Assembly: GCA_964403935.1 (NCBI GenBank)
Contig: CAYOIB010000083.1
Location: forward strand, 1-12,040
DNA: 12,040 nt
Direction: 5' to 3'
From: SLLG01 sp964403935
GTDB lineage: Bacteria > Verrucomicrobiota > Verrucomicrobiia > Opitutales > Oceanipulchritudinaceae
The notes under the pieces are model-generated. The model worked only from the letters and a program-made list of their open reading frames with translations. It made no database searches and was not told the DNA's origin. Positions 1 through 7,023 of this stretch are shown one piece after another. The position numbers and the translations under genes were made by a program. The stretch's first letter is position 1, and each line of letters starts with the position of its first letter.

Positions 1-245
1 GTGATGAGCAGATTGAAGGGGGCTTCGAAGAGGCTCTGCCAGGCAGCTTCACCATCGGCGGCCGAGCGCACAAGGAAGCCATGCTCGGTGAGCTCTGTTG
101 TCATGAGTTCTCGGAGAAGATCGTTGTCTTCTGCGATGACGAGACTCAGTTTCTGACGGGGGGAGGAGGGATGTTCTCTCGGAGCAGGCGGGAACAGCAG
201 GCGGGCAAATTCGGGTTTCTGCAGGGTCGAGGCTTGAAGGCTCAT
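1..245 (-). CDS. Response regulator, receiver domain (5' part only)
   Basis: The 81 visible codons give an N-terminal tail of about 32 residues rich in Pro and Ser. A receiver-domain start follows, with a hydrophobic beta strand LSLVIAEDND in which E39 and D40 form the acidic Mg-binding pair. After it come LLRELMTTELTEHGF (helix 1), the usual SAADGEAAW turn and FNLLIT, which leads into the phospho-Asp strand. The phospho-Asp itself (expected near residue 83) and any output domain lie beyond the left edge, so the subfamily cannot be told. The start is ATG at 245; the frame is open further upstream but holds no ATG, GTG or TTG down to the stop of the preceding gene. No good Shine-Dalgarno is visible. 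The start overlaps the stop of a possible 32-residue ORF (ATGA). It is probably co-transcribed with the sigma54-type regulator about 100 bases upstream. The domain call is secure; the exact start is less so. Confidence 0.8.
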   Translation of the reverse strand, partial: MSLQASTLQKPEFARLLFPPAPREHPSSPRQKLSLVIAEDNDLLRELMTTELTEHGFLVRSAADGEAAWQSLFEAPFNLLI

Positions 246-340
246 TGTGGTGTCGGTCGAAGTGAAGGAACGGGTGAAAGGCTTGGGTTCAAGGACTCTG
301 ACGTTATTTTGAATAAGATGTTGCCCTGTGTAAGCTCCAT
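242..340 (-). CDS. Possible small ORF (32 aa) coupled to the downstream response regulator
   Basis: An ATG at 340, five bases after the stop of the sigma54-type regulator, opens a 32-codon frame beginning MELTQGNILFK. It ends in TGA overlapping the ATG of the response regulator (ATGA). The second half is rich in Pro and Ser. Only a weak purine stretch (TAAGA) precedes the ATG. The position is what a translational-coupling leader would have, but a chance ORF of this size is quite possible. I recognise no family, and no function is claimed. Confidence 0.22.
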   Translation of the reverse strand: MELTQGNILFKITSESLNPSLSPVPSLRPTPQ

Positions 341-345
341 CGATC

Positions 346-1713
346 TTACGCCATCGCAGCGATAGGCGCTTGTTTCGCGGAGTAGCGTTTGCGTTTCCGG
401 TAGAGCGTCGTGGGATCAATTCCGAGAATGGTGGCGGCTTCTTCCTGTGAAGTCGTAATAGCCAGAATATGTTCGATCTGGGCGCGCTCGAGGGTTTCAA
501 GCGAAACGAGGGATCCGACTTGGTAGCGGCCCGGTGGGGATTCGTCGGTGCGCAGGTGATGGGGGAAATGAGCCCGTTCAATCTGATCCCCACGCGTCAT
601 GATGAGGGCGTGCTCGATGGCGCTGTGAAGCTCACGCAGGTTTCCCGGCCAAGTGTATCGGGACAGGGCATCAAGGGCGCTACTTGAGAAGCCCCGGACG
701 GGCTTGCCGATCTCACGGGCGAGGGCTTCAAGTTTCTTTTCCGCGAGCCAGGGAAGGTCAGCAATTCGATCGCGCAGAGGGGGCATCTCAATTGGGATCA
801 CGCTCAGGCGATAGAAAAGATCCTCGCGGAAACGTCCCGCCTGCACTTCGGCTTCGAGGTTTTTATTGGTTGCGGCGATCACCCGAATACGAGCCAAAAG
901 CGGGGTGGGGTCGCCAACGCGTTCATACTCCCGCTCTTGAATAAGGCGCAGCAGTTTGGATTGAATGTCAGGGGAGAGGTCGCCGATCTCATCAAGGAAG
1001 AGGGTTCCTCCTGCAGCATGGGTGACCTTCCCGATCTTGTCGCGGATCGCACCGGTGAAGGCCCCGCAAACGTGTCCAAAAAGGTCGCTTTCAAACAGTT
1101 CCCTGGAGAGGGAGGGGCAGTTGACGGTTACGAACGGGCCTTCTCTCGCCCCGCTATGGCTGTGGATGGCGCGGGCGAGCGTGGTCTTGCCGGTCCCGCT
1201 CTCGCCGAGGAGAAGGAGCGTGGTCGACATAGGGGCCACGCGGGCGGCGAGATCGTAGACCGTCCGCACGCATGGAACTTGAGTCTCGAATGTCGTGACC
1301 GGTAGTTTTTGAGATCTTGTTTGAGGCGGGTTGCGTTCGTGACGGACAAACGGTCCCGCCTCCAGGCGGGTGAGGCAACGTTCGAGGCTTTCGTGAACCA
1401 ACGGCTTTTCGAGGTAATCCGTTGCTCCTGCTTGAAGGGCTTCGATCGCTGCATCGATGGATCCGAGCGCGCTCATGACAACCACCAGCATCGCATTTTC
1501 CTTTGAGAGAAGTCGCTGAACAAGATCCAGCCCATCCGCCCAGGATACTGCGCCCGGAAGCTCGATGAATAGGGCGTCGAAGTCCTCGTGAGGCAATTTT
1601 TTGAGAGCGGTTGCGGTCGAGTTTTGGGCGAGGCATTGGTGGCCCATCTTGCGGAGAAGCGAGCCGGTCGTCCGTCGGAAATCAGAACAATTGTCTATCA
1701 GGAGAATGCGCAT
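346..1713 (-). CDS. Sigma54-dependent NtrC-family transcriptional regulator with degenerate receiver
   Basis: This 455-residue protein has the receiver, AAA+ and Fis-type HTH layout of NtrC/AtoC-type activators, which remodel sigma54 RNA polymerase from distant enhancer sites. The receiver spans residues 1-115. The AAA+ domain is near 145-385, with Walker A GESGTGKT at 170-177, the sigma54-contact loop GAFTGA at 217-222, Walker B LFLDEIGDL at 238-246 and the arginine-rich RFREDLFYRL at 294-303. The Fis-type helix-turn-helix (AATILGIDPTTLYRKRKRY) is at 426-444. The receiver is unusual: the expected DD pair is D7-N8 and the phospho-acceptor position is E51 (FIELPG), while S81 and K103 are kept. 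Glu at that site can mimic phosphorylation, so the protein may be always active or controlled otherwise (inference). It is transcribed divergently from the CheB-CheR operon. No partner kinase lies beside it. ATG at 1713 has no clear Shine-Dalgarno. Confidence 0.93.
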   Translation of the reverse strand: MRILLIDNCSDFRRTTGSLLRKMGHQCLAQNSTATALKKLPHEDFDALFIELPGAVSWADGLDLVQRLLSKENAMLVVVMSALGSIDAAIEALQAGATDYLEKPLVHESLERCLTRLEAGPFVRHERNPPQTRSQKLPVTTFETQVPCVRTVYDLAARVAPMSTTLLLLGESGTGKTTLARAIHSHSGAREGPFVTVNCPSLSRELFESDLFGHVCGAFTGAIRDKIGKVTHAAGGTLFLDEIGDLSPDIQSKLLRLIQEREYERVGDPTPLLARIRVIAATNKNLEAEVQAGRFREDLFYRLSVIPIEMPPLRDRIADLPWLAEKKLEALAREIGKPVRGFSSSALDALSRYTWPGNLRELHSAIEHALIMTRGDQIERAHFPHHLRTDESPPGRYQVGSLVSLETLERAQIEHILAITTSQEEAATILGIDPTTLYRKRKRYSAKQAPIAAMA

Positions 1714-1847
1714 GGTGGGAAGGATAGGGATGTCTTCCGGGTGGGGAATTTGAGGCTGTGATGGAAAGTCATGAAGAGGGGTTGGGGTCGACGGCTCGTG
1801 ATAGAAGTGGAATCAGTCGAATTACGTAAAAGCAGTTTACTCAAAAT

Positions 1848-1992
1848 TACTCCTGGGGGCGATGGGGTGTAACCCTACGAGAACTCACCTTGGATTCCGG
1901 CGATGGCCTCCGTTTCGCCAGGCGACAGTTAAGGCATGCTTTCCAGAACGGACTGACTTAAATGATTGTAAGGATGTAGGCCCCCAGGGGTA
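1848..1992. repeat. Long-range inverted repeat, 13-base arms
   Basis: TACTCCTGGGGGC at 1848-1860 is the reverse complement, with one mismatch, of GCCCCCAGGGGTA at 1980-1992. The arms are 119 bases apart, too far for a simple terminator. They could be two copies of a protein-binding site in opposite orientation, or could form a large cruciform or RNA fold. The right arm runs into the tandem repeat at 1986-2024. Confidence 0.5.
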
Positions 1993-2024
1993 TCCATGGT
2001 AGGGGAATCCCGACAGGGTATTCC
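1986..2024 (+). repeat. Three tandem AGGGG(T/A)ATCC-like units
   Basis: The units are AGGGGTATCC at 1986-1995, AGGGGAATCC at 2001-2010 and AGGGTATTCC at 2015-2024, starting 15 and 14 bases apart. Units 2 and 3 are near-palindromic when extended by one base (GGGGAATCCC and GGGTATTCCC). The spacing and likeness suggest a cluster of operator half-sites upstream of the CheB-CheR operon. The third unit overlaps the -24 part of the sigma54-like element. The binding protein is unknown. Confidence 0.45.
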
Positions 2025-2030
2025 CTTGCT
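2015..2030 (+). promoter_or_regulatory. Possible sigma54 (-24/-12) promoter
   Basis: AGGGTATTCCCTTGCT keeps the invariant GG and GC at the required 10-base separation and has a perfect TTGCT -12 box, but the -24 box matches TGGCAC poorly. It lies about 104 bases before the chosen CheB-CheR start. The adjacent divergent gene encodes a sigma54 activator, which makes the site more plausible but does not prove it. Confidence 0.22.
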
Positions 2031-2133
2031 GCAACCCTTCGAGAGGTTTAAAACGTGTTGAATGCCACGTTCCCCCTGTTGTGCGTCCGATATGTTCGTG
2101 AAGCTCGAAGTTTGGGTGCGTTGCTATTGGAAG

Positions 2134-4809
2134 ATGAAAAAGCAATCAAACGTTAGGTCCAAGAGAAAGAAAACGGCTGTGCGCGGCGAGAAGAAGGCCG
2201 AGGAGGAGAAGCCGAATGAAGGGCACTTCCCGATTGTGGGTCTGGGAGCGTCTGCCGGAGGGCTGGAGGCATTGGAGCAGTTCTTGACCCATGTGCCGGC
2301 GGCCTGCGGAATGGCGTTTGTTGTCGTCCAGCACCTTGACCCAACACGGGAGGGGATGATGCCGGAGCTCCTGCAGCGCACCACGCCGATGTCCGTTGTG
2401 CAGGTGGAGGACGGAGCACGCGTTGAGGTCGACCATGTCTACGTGATTCCGCCGAACAAGGACCTTTCGATCTTGCATGGGGTTTTGCACCTGCTGGGGC
2501 CGGTCGCGCCGCGCGGATTGCGTCTGCCGATTGACTTCTTCATGCGCTCGCTCGCCCAAGACCAACGGGAGCGAAGTATCGGGATCATCCTGTCGGGAAT
2601 GGGTTCCGACGGGACGCTTGGGCTGCGGGCAATCAAGGAGGTAGGCGGCCTCGTCCTGGTGCAGGATCCAAAAACAGCAAAGTGCGACAGTATGCCCAGT
2701 AGCGCGATCGATGCGGGGTTGGCCGACATTGTCGCGCCTGTCGGGGAGCTTCCCGACAAGATCCTTTCCTGGCTGAAACGCAAACCGCCGGTCTCGGAGA
2801 GTGGGGATCCTCTGGAGAAGTCGCGGGGTGCCCTGGAAAAGGCGGTGATCCTCCTTCGGGAGCACGCGGGGCATGATTTTTCCCCCTACAAGCGGAATAC
2901 ACTGAGCCGCCGGATCGAACGCCGCATGGGTATCCACGGGATCAGTCAGATCGAGATCTATATCCGCTATCTTCGCGAGAATCCGCAGGAGCTGGATCTG
3001 CTCTTTAAGGAGTTATTGATTGGGGTGACGAATTTCTTCCGCGATCGGGTGGCCTGGGAATGCCTGAGCGAGAAGGTCCTCCCCGAACTCCTGTCGGGGC
3101 GTCCGCCTCATCAGCCGCTGCGCGCCTGGATCCCAGGATGCTCAACCGGCGAGGAAGCCTACTCGCTGGCTATGGTAATGAAAGAGGCGGCCGCTGCCTG
3201 CAACCCTCCGGTACACTGTCCGATCCAGGTCTTTGCGACGGATCTCGATGGGGATGCCATTGTCCAGGCACGCTCGGGGGTGTACCCGGAAAGCATCGCG
3301 GCCGATGTCCCGCCAGAACGGCTGAATCGGTTTTTCACCAAGGAGAAGGGCCGTTATCGGGTGCGGACGGAGATCAGGGAGATAGTCGTCTTTGCTCCCC
3401 AGAATCTGATCATGGATCCGCCGTTCACCAGACTAGACATTCTAAGCTGCCGGAACCTTCTGATTTACCTTGGCCCGGAGATGCAGCGGAAATTGATGCC
3501 GCTTTTTCATTACAGTTTGAATCCGAACGGCGTTCTTTTTCTTGGTAGCGCAGAGACTGTGGGTGAGTTCACCCCCCTCTTTTCTCCGATCGACGCCAAG
3601 GCGCGCCTTTATCGGCGCCTTGAATCGAAGGATCATCACCATCTTCCGGTATTTCCGTCGGTGATCAGTGACTCTGAGCATGGGCGGAAGTATCCCTCCC
3701 CGTCAGCAAAACAAAGCGCCAACCTGCAAACATTGGCGGACCAGTTGGTTCTGCGGACCTACGCACCACCAACGGTCCTCGTGAATGACAAAGGCGACAT
3801 CCTCTATGTCAGTGGTCGTACAGGGAGGTATCTGGAACCGCCGGCGGGCAAAGCGAATTGGAATATATTCGCAATGGCTCGAGAGGGGATTCGTGTTGAA
3901 CTCATGAGTGCCTTCCAGAAGGCATTGCAAACAGGAGGGCGCGCTACCATCCGGGGCCTGCGGCCAGAGGGAATGCCGGAAGGCCAGGCTGTGGACATCT
4001 GCATTGAGCGTCTCGAAGGCCGCAGCAGCGAGCTACAGGGATTGGTCATTGTCGTTTTTGATGAAGTTGCTTTACCGATGGAGACCAGGCTCCGCGGGCA
4101 TTCGAGGGCGGGGGCGGCTATTGCGCCGCGCTTGCAAGAGCTTACCCGTGAATTGGAAGAGGCGAGGGAGGACGCGCGCCTTGTTCGCGAAAGCATGCAA
4201 ACGGCTCAGGAGGAGCTGCGCTCCGCCAACGAGGAGATGCAATCAACCAACGAGGAACTGCAGTCCACCAACGAGGAGTTGATGACCTCGAAGGAGGAAA
4301 TGCAGTCGCTCAACGAAGAACTGCAGACGGTGAACGCGGAGCTTCAGGCGAATATCGATGGGCTCTCGCGAGCCAGCAACGACATGAAGAATCTCCTGAA
4401 CAGTACGGATATCGCTACCATTTTCCTGGATAATGACCTGAAGGTGCGCCGGTTCACGGAACGAGCCACGACGATCTTCAAACTGATCCCGGGGGATCTC
4501 GGCCGGCCGATCACCGACCTTTCCTCGCGCCTGCTCTACCCTGAACTCGAGGAAGATATTCGCAGCGTCCTGGAAGACATTGGGGAGTCTGAGAAATCGG
4601 TTGAGTCGTACGACAAGAGCTGGTTCACGGTGCGCATCATGCCTTGCCGAACGGTTGATGAGGCGGTCGATGGTGTTGTCATCACATTCTCGGACATAAC
4701 GGATGCCAAGCATCTGGAGGCAGGGTTACGGGAGCGACAAGCCGAGTTGGAGGCTCATGTTTCTCGCGGGGGTAAGGCGAAGATGGGAGGCAAATCCGGT
4801 GTCGCCTAA
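2134..4809 (+). CDS. CheB-CheR-PAS fusion protein (methylesterase/methyltransferase signalling protein)
   Basis: This 891-residue protein joins both receptor-modification activities. A CheB-type methylesterase domain (about 32-215) has the nucleophile motif GASAGG with S40, H67 in VVQHLDP and D159 in GMGSDGTLG. A CheR-type SAM-dependent methyltransferase (about 235-495) has the N-terminal YKRNTLSRRIERRM, the SAM site PGCSTGEEAYSLAM (335-347), the acidic FATDLD (367-372) and NLLIYL (441-446). A PAS-like stretch (about 535-645) follows, then a Glu-rich coiled coil of NEEL/NEEM heptads (about 665-740) and a C-terminal PAS domain (about 750-865). CheB lacks its usual receiver, and there is no kinase domain. 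The start at 2134 is chosen because the Lys/Arg-rich leader after it resembles family members. In-frame ATGs at 2062 and 2092 would add an atypical Cys-rich stretch. GGAAG abuts the ATG too closely to settle it. It is first in an operon with the kinase and response regulator. With no receptors nearby, a scaffold or sensor role is as likely as chemotaxis. Confidence 0.93.
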   Translation: MKKQSNVRSKRKKTAVRGEKKAEEEKPNEGHFPIVGLGASAGGLEALEQFLTHVPAACGMAFVVVQHLDPTREGMMPELLQRTTPMSVVQVEDGARVEVDHVYVIPPNKDLSILHGVLHLLGPVAPRGLRLPIDFFMRSLAQDQRERSIGIILSGMGSDGTLGLRAIKEVGGLVLVQDPKTAKCDSMPSSAIDAGLADIVAPVGELPDKILSWLKRKPPVSESGDPLEKSRGALEKAVILLREHAGHDFSPYKRNTLSRRIERRMGIHGISQIEIYIRYLRENPQELDLLFKELLIGVTNFFRDRVAWECLSEKVLPELLSGRPPHQPLRAWIPGCSTGEEAYSLAMVMKEAAAACNPPVHCPIQVFATDLDGDAIVQARSGVYPESIAADVPPERLNRFFTKEKGRYRVRTEIREIVVFAPQNLIMDPPFTRLDILSCRNLLIYLGPEMQRKLMPLFHYSLNPNGVLFLGSAETVGEFTPLFSPIDAKARLYRRLESKDHHHLPVFPSVISDSEHGRKYPSPSAKQSANLQTLADQLVLRTYAPPTVLVNDKGDILYVSGRTGRYLEPPAGKANWNIFAMAREGIRVELMSAFQKALQTGGRATIRGLRPEGMPEGQAVDICIERLEGRSSELQGLVIVVFDEVALPMETRLRGHSRAGAAIAPRLQELTRELEEAREDARLVRESMQTAQEELRSANEEMQSTNEELQSTNEELMTSKEEMQSLNEELQTVNAELQANIDGLSRASNDMKNLLNSTDIATIFLDNDLKVRRFTERATTIFKLIPGDLGRPITDLSSRLLYPELEEDIRSVLEDIGESEKSVESYDKSWFTVRIMPCRTVDEAVDGVVITFSDITDAKHLEAGLRERQAELEAHVSRGGKAKMGGKSGVA
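4785..4790 (+). promoter_or_regulatory. Shine-Dalgarno deciding the GTG start of the kinase gene
   Basis: GGGAGG lies 8 bases before GTG at 4799, inside the end of the CheB-CheR gene. The longer in-frame ATG at 4703 has no comparable site and would add 32 residues that merely overlap the upstream gene. Confidence 0.75.
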
Positions 4810-6190
4810 AAAGAAAACATTGCGTGAGGATGCGGCGTTGCGACGGCGGGCGGAGGAGCGACTGCTGGCAAAGGCACCGACCCCGCAGGAAAGCGACCCC
4901 CGCCGCATCCTGCACGAACTTCAGGTCCACCAGATTCAGCTGGAGATGCAGAACGCGGAGCTGCGCGCGGCCCGCAGTAACCTCGAATTCCTCGTCGAGA
5001 AATACACCGATCTCTATGACTTCGCTCCCGTAGGTTATTTTTCACTGGATATGGCCGGCCGCGTTATGGAGGTTAATCTCACCGGGGCGGCCATGCTCGG
5101 TATTGAGCGTTCCCGACTGCTTCACCGCCTTTTCAACAGCTTTGTTTCTTCCCGGGACCGTGCGGCCTTCACCACGTTTTTAACGGATGTCTTTGCCGAC
5201 GGTGGTCGGAAGGACTGGGAAGTGGCGCTTGAAGGTGAAACTGGAGGCGTGCTCTGGGTCGATTTGCAGGGGACGCGAGCCTCGCAGCCGAATGAGGCGG
5301 AGTCTTTTTGTCGCCTTGCTGTTTCCGATATCACGGCGCTGAAGCGCGCAGCGGAGGCGCAAAGCCGAGCGGACGCGTTGAAGGCGATAAATGATGCTCT
5401 GGAGCTGGAAGTCTCTCGACGAAAGGTAACGGAAAAGTCACTACGTGAGAGCAAGCGAAGACAGAGCCGTTTGCTGATGGAATCTCAGGAGATGCAGAAG
5501 CAGCTGAGGCTGCTCTCACGTGAAGTCCTGCATGTGCAGGAAGAGGAGCGCAAACGGATCAGCCTCGATTTGCATGACGAGATCGCGCAGACGCTTGTCG
5601 CGATCAATGTTCATCTTGCATCGCTTGCGCGCGATGCGGCCGAGGGCTCAGATAGGATATACGGGAAGATCATTGAGACGCAGAAGCTGGTGGAACAGTC
5701 CGTGGATAGCGTTCATCGTTTTGCAATGGGCCTGCGCCCGACGTTGTTGGACGATCTTGGATTGATTCCGGCGCTGCGGGCTGGTGCAGCGGAATTCACA
5801 CAGCAGACAGAGCTTCCTGTGAACCTTGACGTCCCCACTAAGTTGCCCCCGCTTGACGATGCTTACGCTGTGGCGCTCTATCGAATCGCCCAAGCTGCGC
5901 TGTCCAATGTTGCCCGGCATGCGGAGGCGACCGAAGTTCACATTGCTCTTCGCCGGACGCAGGGAGCTCTGCATTTGAAAATCTCGGACAATGGAAAGTC
6001 CTTTGATGTGGAAGGTCCCCGGCCGGGCGAGAAGTCGGATCGACTTGGATTGATTGGCATGAGGGAACGCGCGGAGATGGTCGGCGGGCGTTTCGGTATC
6101 TCATCGTCACCGGAAAAGGGGACTACTGTTTCCGTGAGACTGCCTTTCAAATCGGGCGACCAGGCACGTGACAGCACTAAGGAGCCATGA
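4799..6190 (+). CDS. PAS-domain sensor histidine kinase, NarL-type (HisKA_3/HATPase_c)
   Basis: This 463-residue protein has no membrane segment and is likely cytoplasmic. Residues 33-60 carry the helical motif LHELQVHQIQLEMQNAEL, typical of PAS kinases of this type. A PAS domain follows (about 70-185, ending DITALKRA), then a long coiled coil (185-250). The dimerisation/phosphotransfer domain has RISLDLHDEIAQ with the phospho-acceptor H259. The HATPase domain has the N box with N370 (SNVARHAEA), the G1 box SDNGK at 396-400 with D397, the G2 box GLIGMRERAEMVGG at 417-430 and GTT at 441-443. All catalytic elements look intact. It should autophosphorylate and pass phosphate to the NarL-type regulator encoded immediately downstream. 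GTG at 4799 is chosen for its GGGAGG Shine-Dalgarno; it overlaps the CheB-CheR end by 11 bases, implying translational coupling. The stop overlaps the next gene by ATGA. The PAS ligand is unknown. Confidence 0.93.
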   Translation: MSPKKKTLREDAALRRRAEERLLAKAPTPQESDPRRILHELQVHQIQLEMQNAELRAARSNLEFLVEKYTDLYDFAPVGYFSLDMAGRVMEVNLTGAAMLGIERSRLLHRLFNSFVSSRDRAAFTTFLTDVFADGGRKDWEVALEGETGGVLWVDLQGTRASQPNEAESFCRLAVSDITALKRAAEAQSRADALKAINDALELEVSRRKVTEKSLRESKRRQSRLLMESQEMQKQLRLLSREVLHVQEEERKRISLDLHDEIAQTLVAINVHLASLARDAAEGSDRIYGKIIETQKLVEQSVDSVHRFAMGLRPTLLDDLGLIPALRAGAAEFTQQTELPVNLDVPTKLPPLDDAYAVALYRIAQAALSNVARHAEATEVHIALRRTQGALHLKISDNGKSFDVEGPRPGEKSDRLGLIGMRERAEMVGGRFGISSSPEKGTTVSVRLPFKSGDQARDSTKEP

Positions 6191-6843
6191 ATACGAAAAT
6201 AAATGTTATCCTTGCCGAGGACCACGTCATCGTTCGAGAAGGCATTCGAAAGCTGCTTGAAGGCGAGGCCGACTTTACGGTGGTTGCTGAGGTGAAAACA
6301 GGTCGTGAGGTCGTTGCTGAGGTCGCGCGTTTGCAACCTGACGTGGTCCTGATGGATATTGCGATGCCGCTCCTCAACGGTCTTGAGGCTTGCCGTCAAC
6401 TATCCGCCACCGGAGCAAGGACTCGAGTGCTCATTCTTTCCGCGCACGGAGAGGACGGATATGTTGAGGGTGCCCTTGAAGCCGGCGCGGCGGGCTTTGT
6501 CCTGAAACAGGCACCTGGCAGCTCCTTGGCCCACGCGATTCGCGAGGTCCACTCCGGGCGCCGTTTTTTCAGCGAAGCCATACTCCAGCGCTATCGAGAT
6601 CCCGAACGGGTCGTCCGTTCCACAGTCCCTCAAAAGCGCCTGCCATTGACGCCGCGGGAAGCTGAGGTCCTCCAGCTGATCGCCGAAGGGAAGGCCAACA
6701 AGGAGACGGCTTCAGAACTGGGAATAAGTATCAAAACCGTTGAGAAGCACCGAACCAATCTTATGCGCAAACTCAACATCCACGAGACAGCCAGCCTCAC
6801 CCGCTACGCCATTAGCGCGGGTATCATTGAGAGCGGTTCTTGA
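6187..6843 (+). CDS. NarL/FixJ-family response regulator (receiver plus LuxR-type HTH)
   Basis: This 218-residue protein is the expected size of a NarL-type regulator. The receiver (about 5-120) has the acidic pair E11-D12, phospho-acceptor D57 in VVLMDIAMP, Ser in LILSAHG and Lys in FVLKQA. The LuxR-type helix-turn-helix (about 155-212) reads LTPREAEVLQLIAEGKANKE, then TASELGISIKTVEKHRTNLM and RKLNIHETASLTRYA, a full match to the family. The ATG overlaps the stop of the kinase gene (ATGA), and AAGGAG lies two bases before it, so translation is probably coupled to the kinase. It is the likely cognate partner of that kinase; target genes cannot be read from the sequence. It ends the signalling operon. 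Confidence 0.95.
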   Translation: MNTKINVILAEDHVIVREGIRKLLEGEADFTVVAEVKTGREVVAEVARLQPDVVLMDIAMPLLNGLEACRQLSATGARTRVLILSAHGEDGYVEGALEAGAAGFVLKQAPGSSLAHAIREVHSGRRFFSEAILQRYRDPERVVRSTVPQKRLPLTPREAEVLQLIAEGKANKETASELGISIKTVEKHRTNLMRKLNIHETASLTRYAISAGIIESGS

Positions 6844-6890
6844 GCCGAGGGCGTGGGAAAGGGGTGCTGAATCGTTAAACGGGTCCGGGT

Positions 6891-6906
6891 ATGGATGCGG
6901 ATCCAT
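6891..6906 (+). terminator. Small hairpin after the response regulator, possible weak terminator
   Basis: ATGGAT-GCGG-ATCCAT is a perfect 6-bp stem with a 4-base loop, 47 bases after the stop. The T-rich stretch starts only about 10 bases later (6917-6930), so it is not a classical intrinsic terminator. Read-through into the downstream gene is possible. Confidence 0.28.
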
Positions 6907-6943
6907 GAATGTGGGATTGGTTGTTTTCTTGAGATTCTATTTT

Positions 6944-6951
6944 AAGGAAGG
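6944..6951 (+). promoter_or_regulatory. Shine-Dalgarno upstream of a short leader ORF
   Basis: AAGGAAGG is the best ribosome site between 6844 and 7061. It is well placed for ATG at 6955 (22-codon ORF) or for TTG at 6959 (long form of the next protein), but over 100 bases from the ATG at 7061 that begins the signal peptide. Confidence 0.45.
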
Positions 6952-6954
6952 TTG

Positions 6955-7023
6955 ATGATTGTTTCGATTCCCCACGAAACATCGTTGGCTGAACGTCTAT
7001 CCCCAAAGCGTTTTCGACAATGA
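6955..7023 (+). CDS. Possible 22-codon leader ORF before the secreted hydrolase gene
   Basis: ATG at 6955, with AAGGA six bases before it, encodes a 22-residue peptide beginning MIVSIPHETSLAER and ends in TGA at 7021-7023, 37 bases before the ATG of the secreted protein. An inverted repeat (6960-6981) lies within it. It may be a translated leader affecting expression, or chance. No family is recognised. Confidence 0.25.
   Translation: MIVSIPHETSLAERLSPKRFRQ
6960..6981. promoter_or_regulatory. Inverted repeat TGTTTCG-N8-CGAAACA, possible operator or hairpin
   Basis: Perfect 7-base arms at 6960-6966 and 6975-6981 are separated by 8 bases (ATTCCCCA). It lies 80-100 bases before the secreted hydrolase start, a fitting place for an operator or an mRNA leader hairpin. 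The nearby LacI-family regulator is one candidate ligand, but no evidence links them. Confidence 0.35.

Larger units (their letters stand above)
1714..2133. other. Divergent intergenic region (420 bases), regulatory
   Basis: No convincing gene lies here; an 86-codon minus-strand frame crosses it but has no family resemblance. Visible structure includes a short GTAAA-5-TTTAC palindrome at 1826-1840. A 13-base inverted pair lies at 1848-1860 and 1980-1992 (one mismatch). Three tandem AGGG(G)-A/T-rich-CC units occupy 1986-2024, and a sigma54-like element is at 2015-2030. The region must hold promoters for both the minus-strand sigma54-type regulator and the plus-strand CheB-CheR operon. No clear sigma70 -35/-10 pair could be picked. 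Confidence 0.6.

Noticed and set aside
81..365. 94-codon plus-strand ORF at the left edge
   Set aside because: It lies opposite the receiver-domain gene, whose protein is clearly recognisable, and its own translation resembles no family.
937..1305. 122-codon plus-strand ORF
   Set aside because: It is the antisense of the AAA+ domain of the sigma54-type regulator and has no recognisable domain.
1885..2145. 86-codon minus-strand ORF in the intergenic region
   Set aside because: It has no Shine-Dalgarno or known motif, overlaps the CheB-CheR start and the repeat array, and is better explained as chance.
2146..2937. 263-codon minus-strand ORF
   Set aside because: It is antisense to the CheB and CheR domains, which have all their catalytic motifs on the plus strand.
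4200..4353. Repetitive GAGGAG/AACGAGGA DNA considered as a tandem DNA repeat
   Set aside because: It simply encodes the NEEL/NEEM coiled-coil heptads that are standard in CheB-CheR-PAS fusions.
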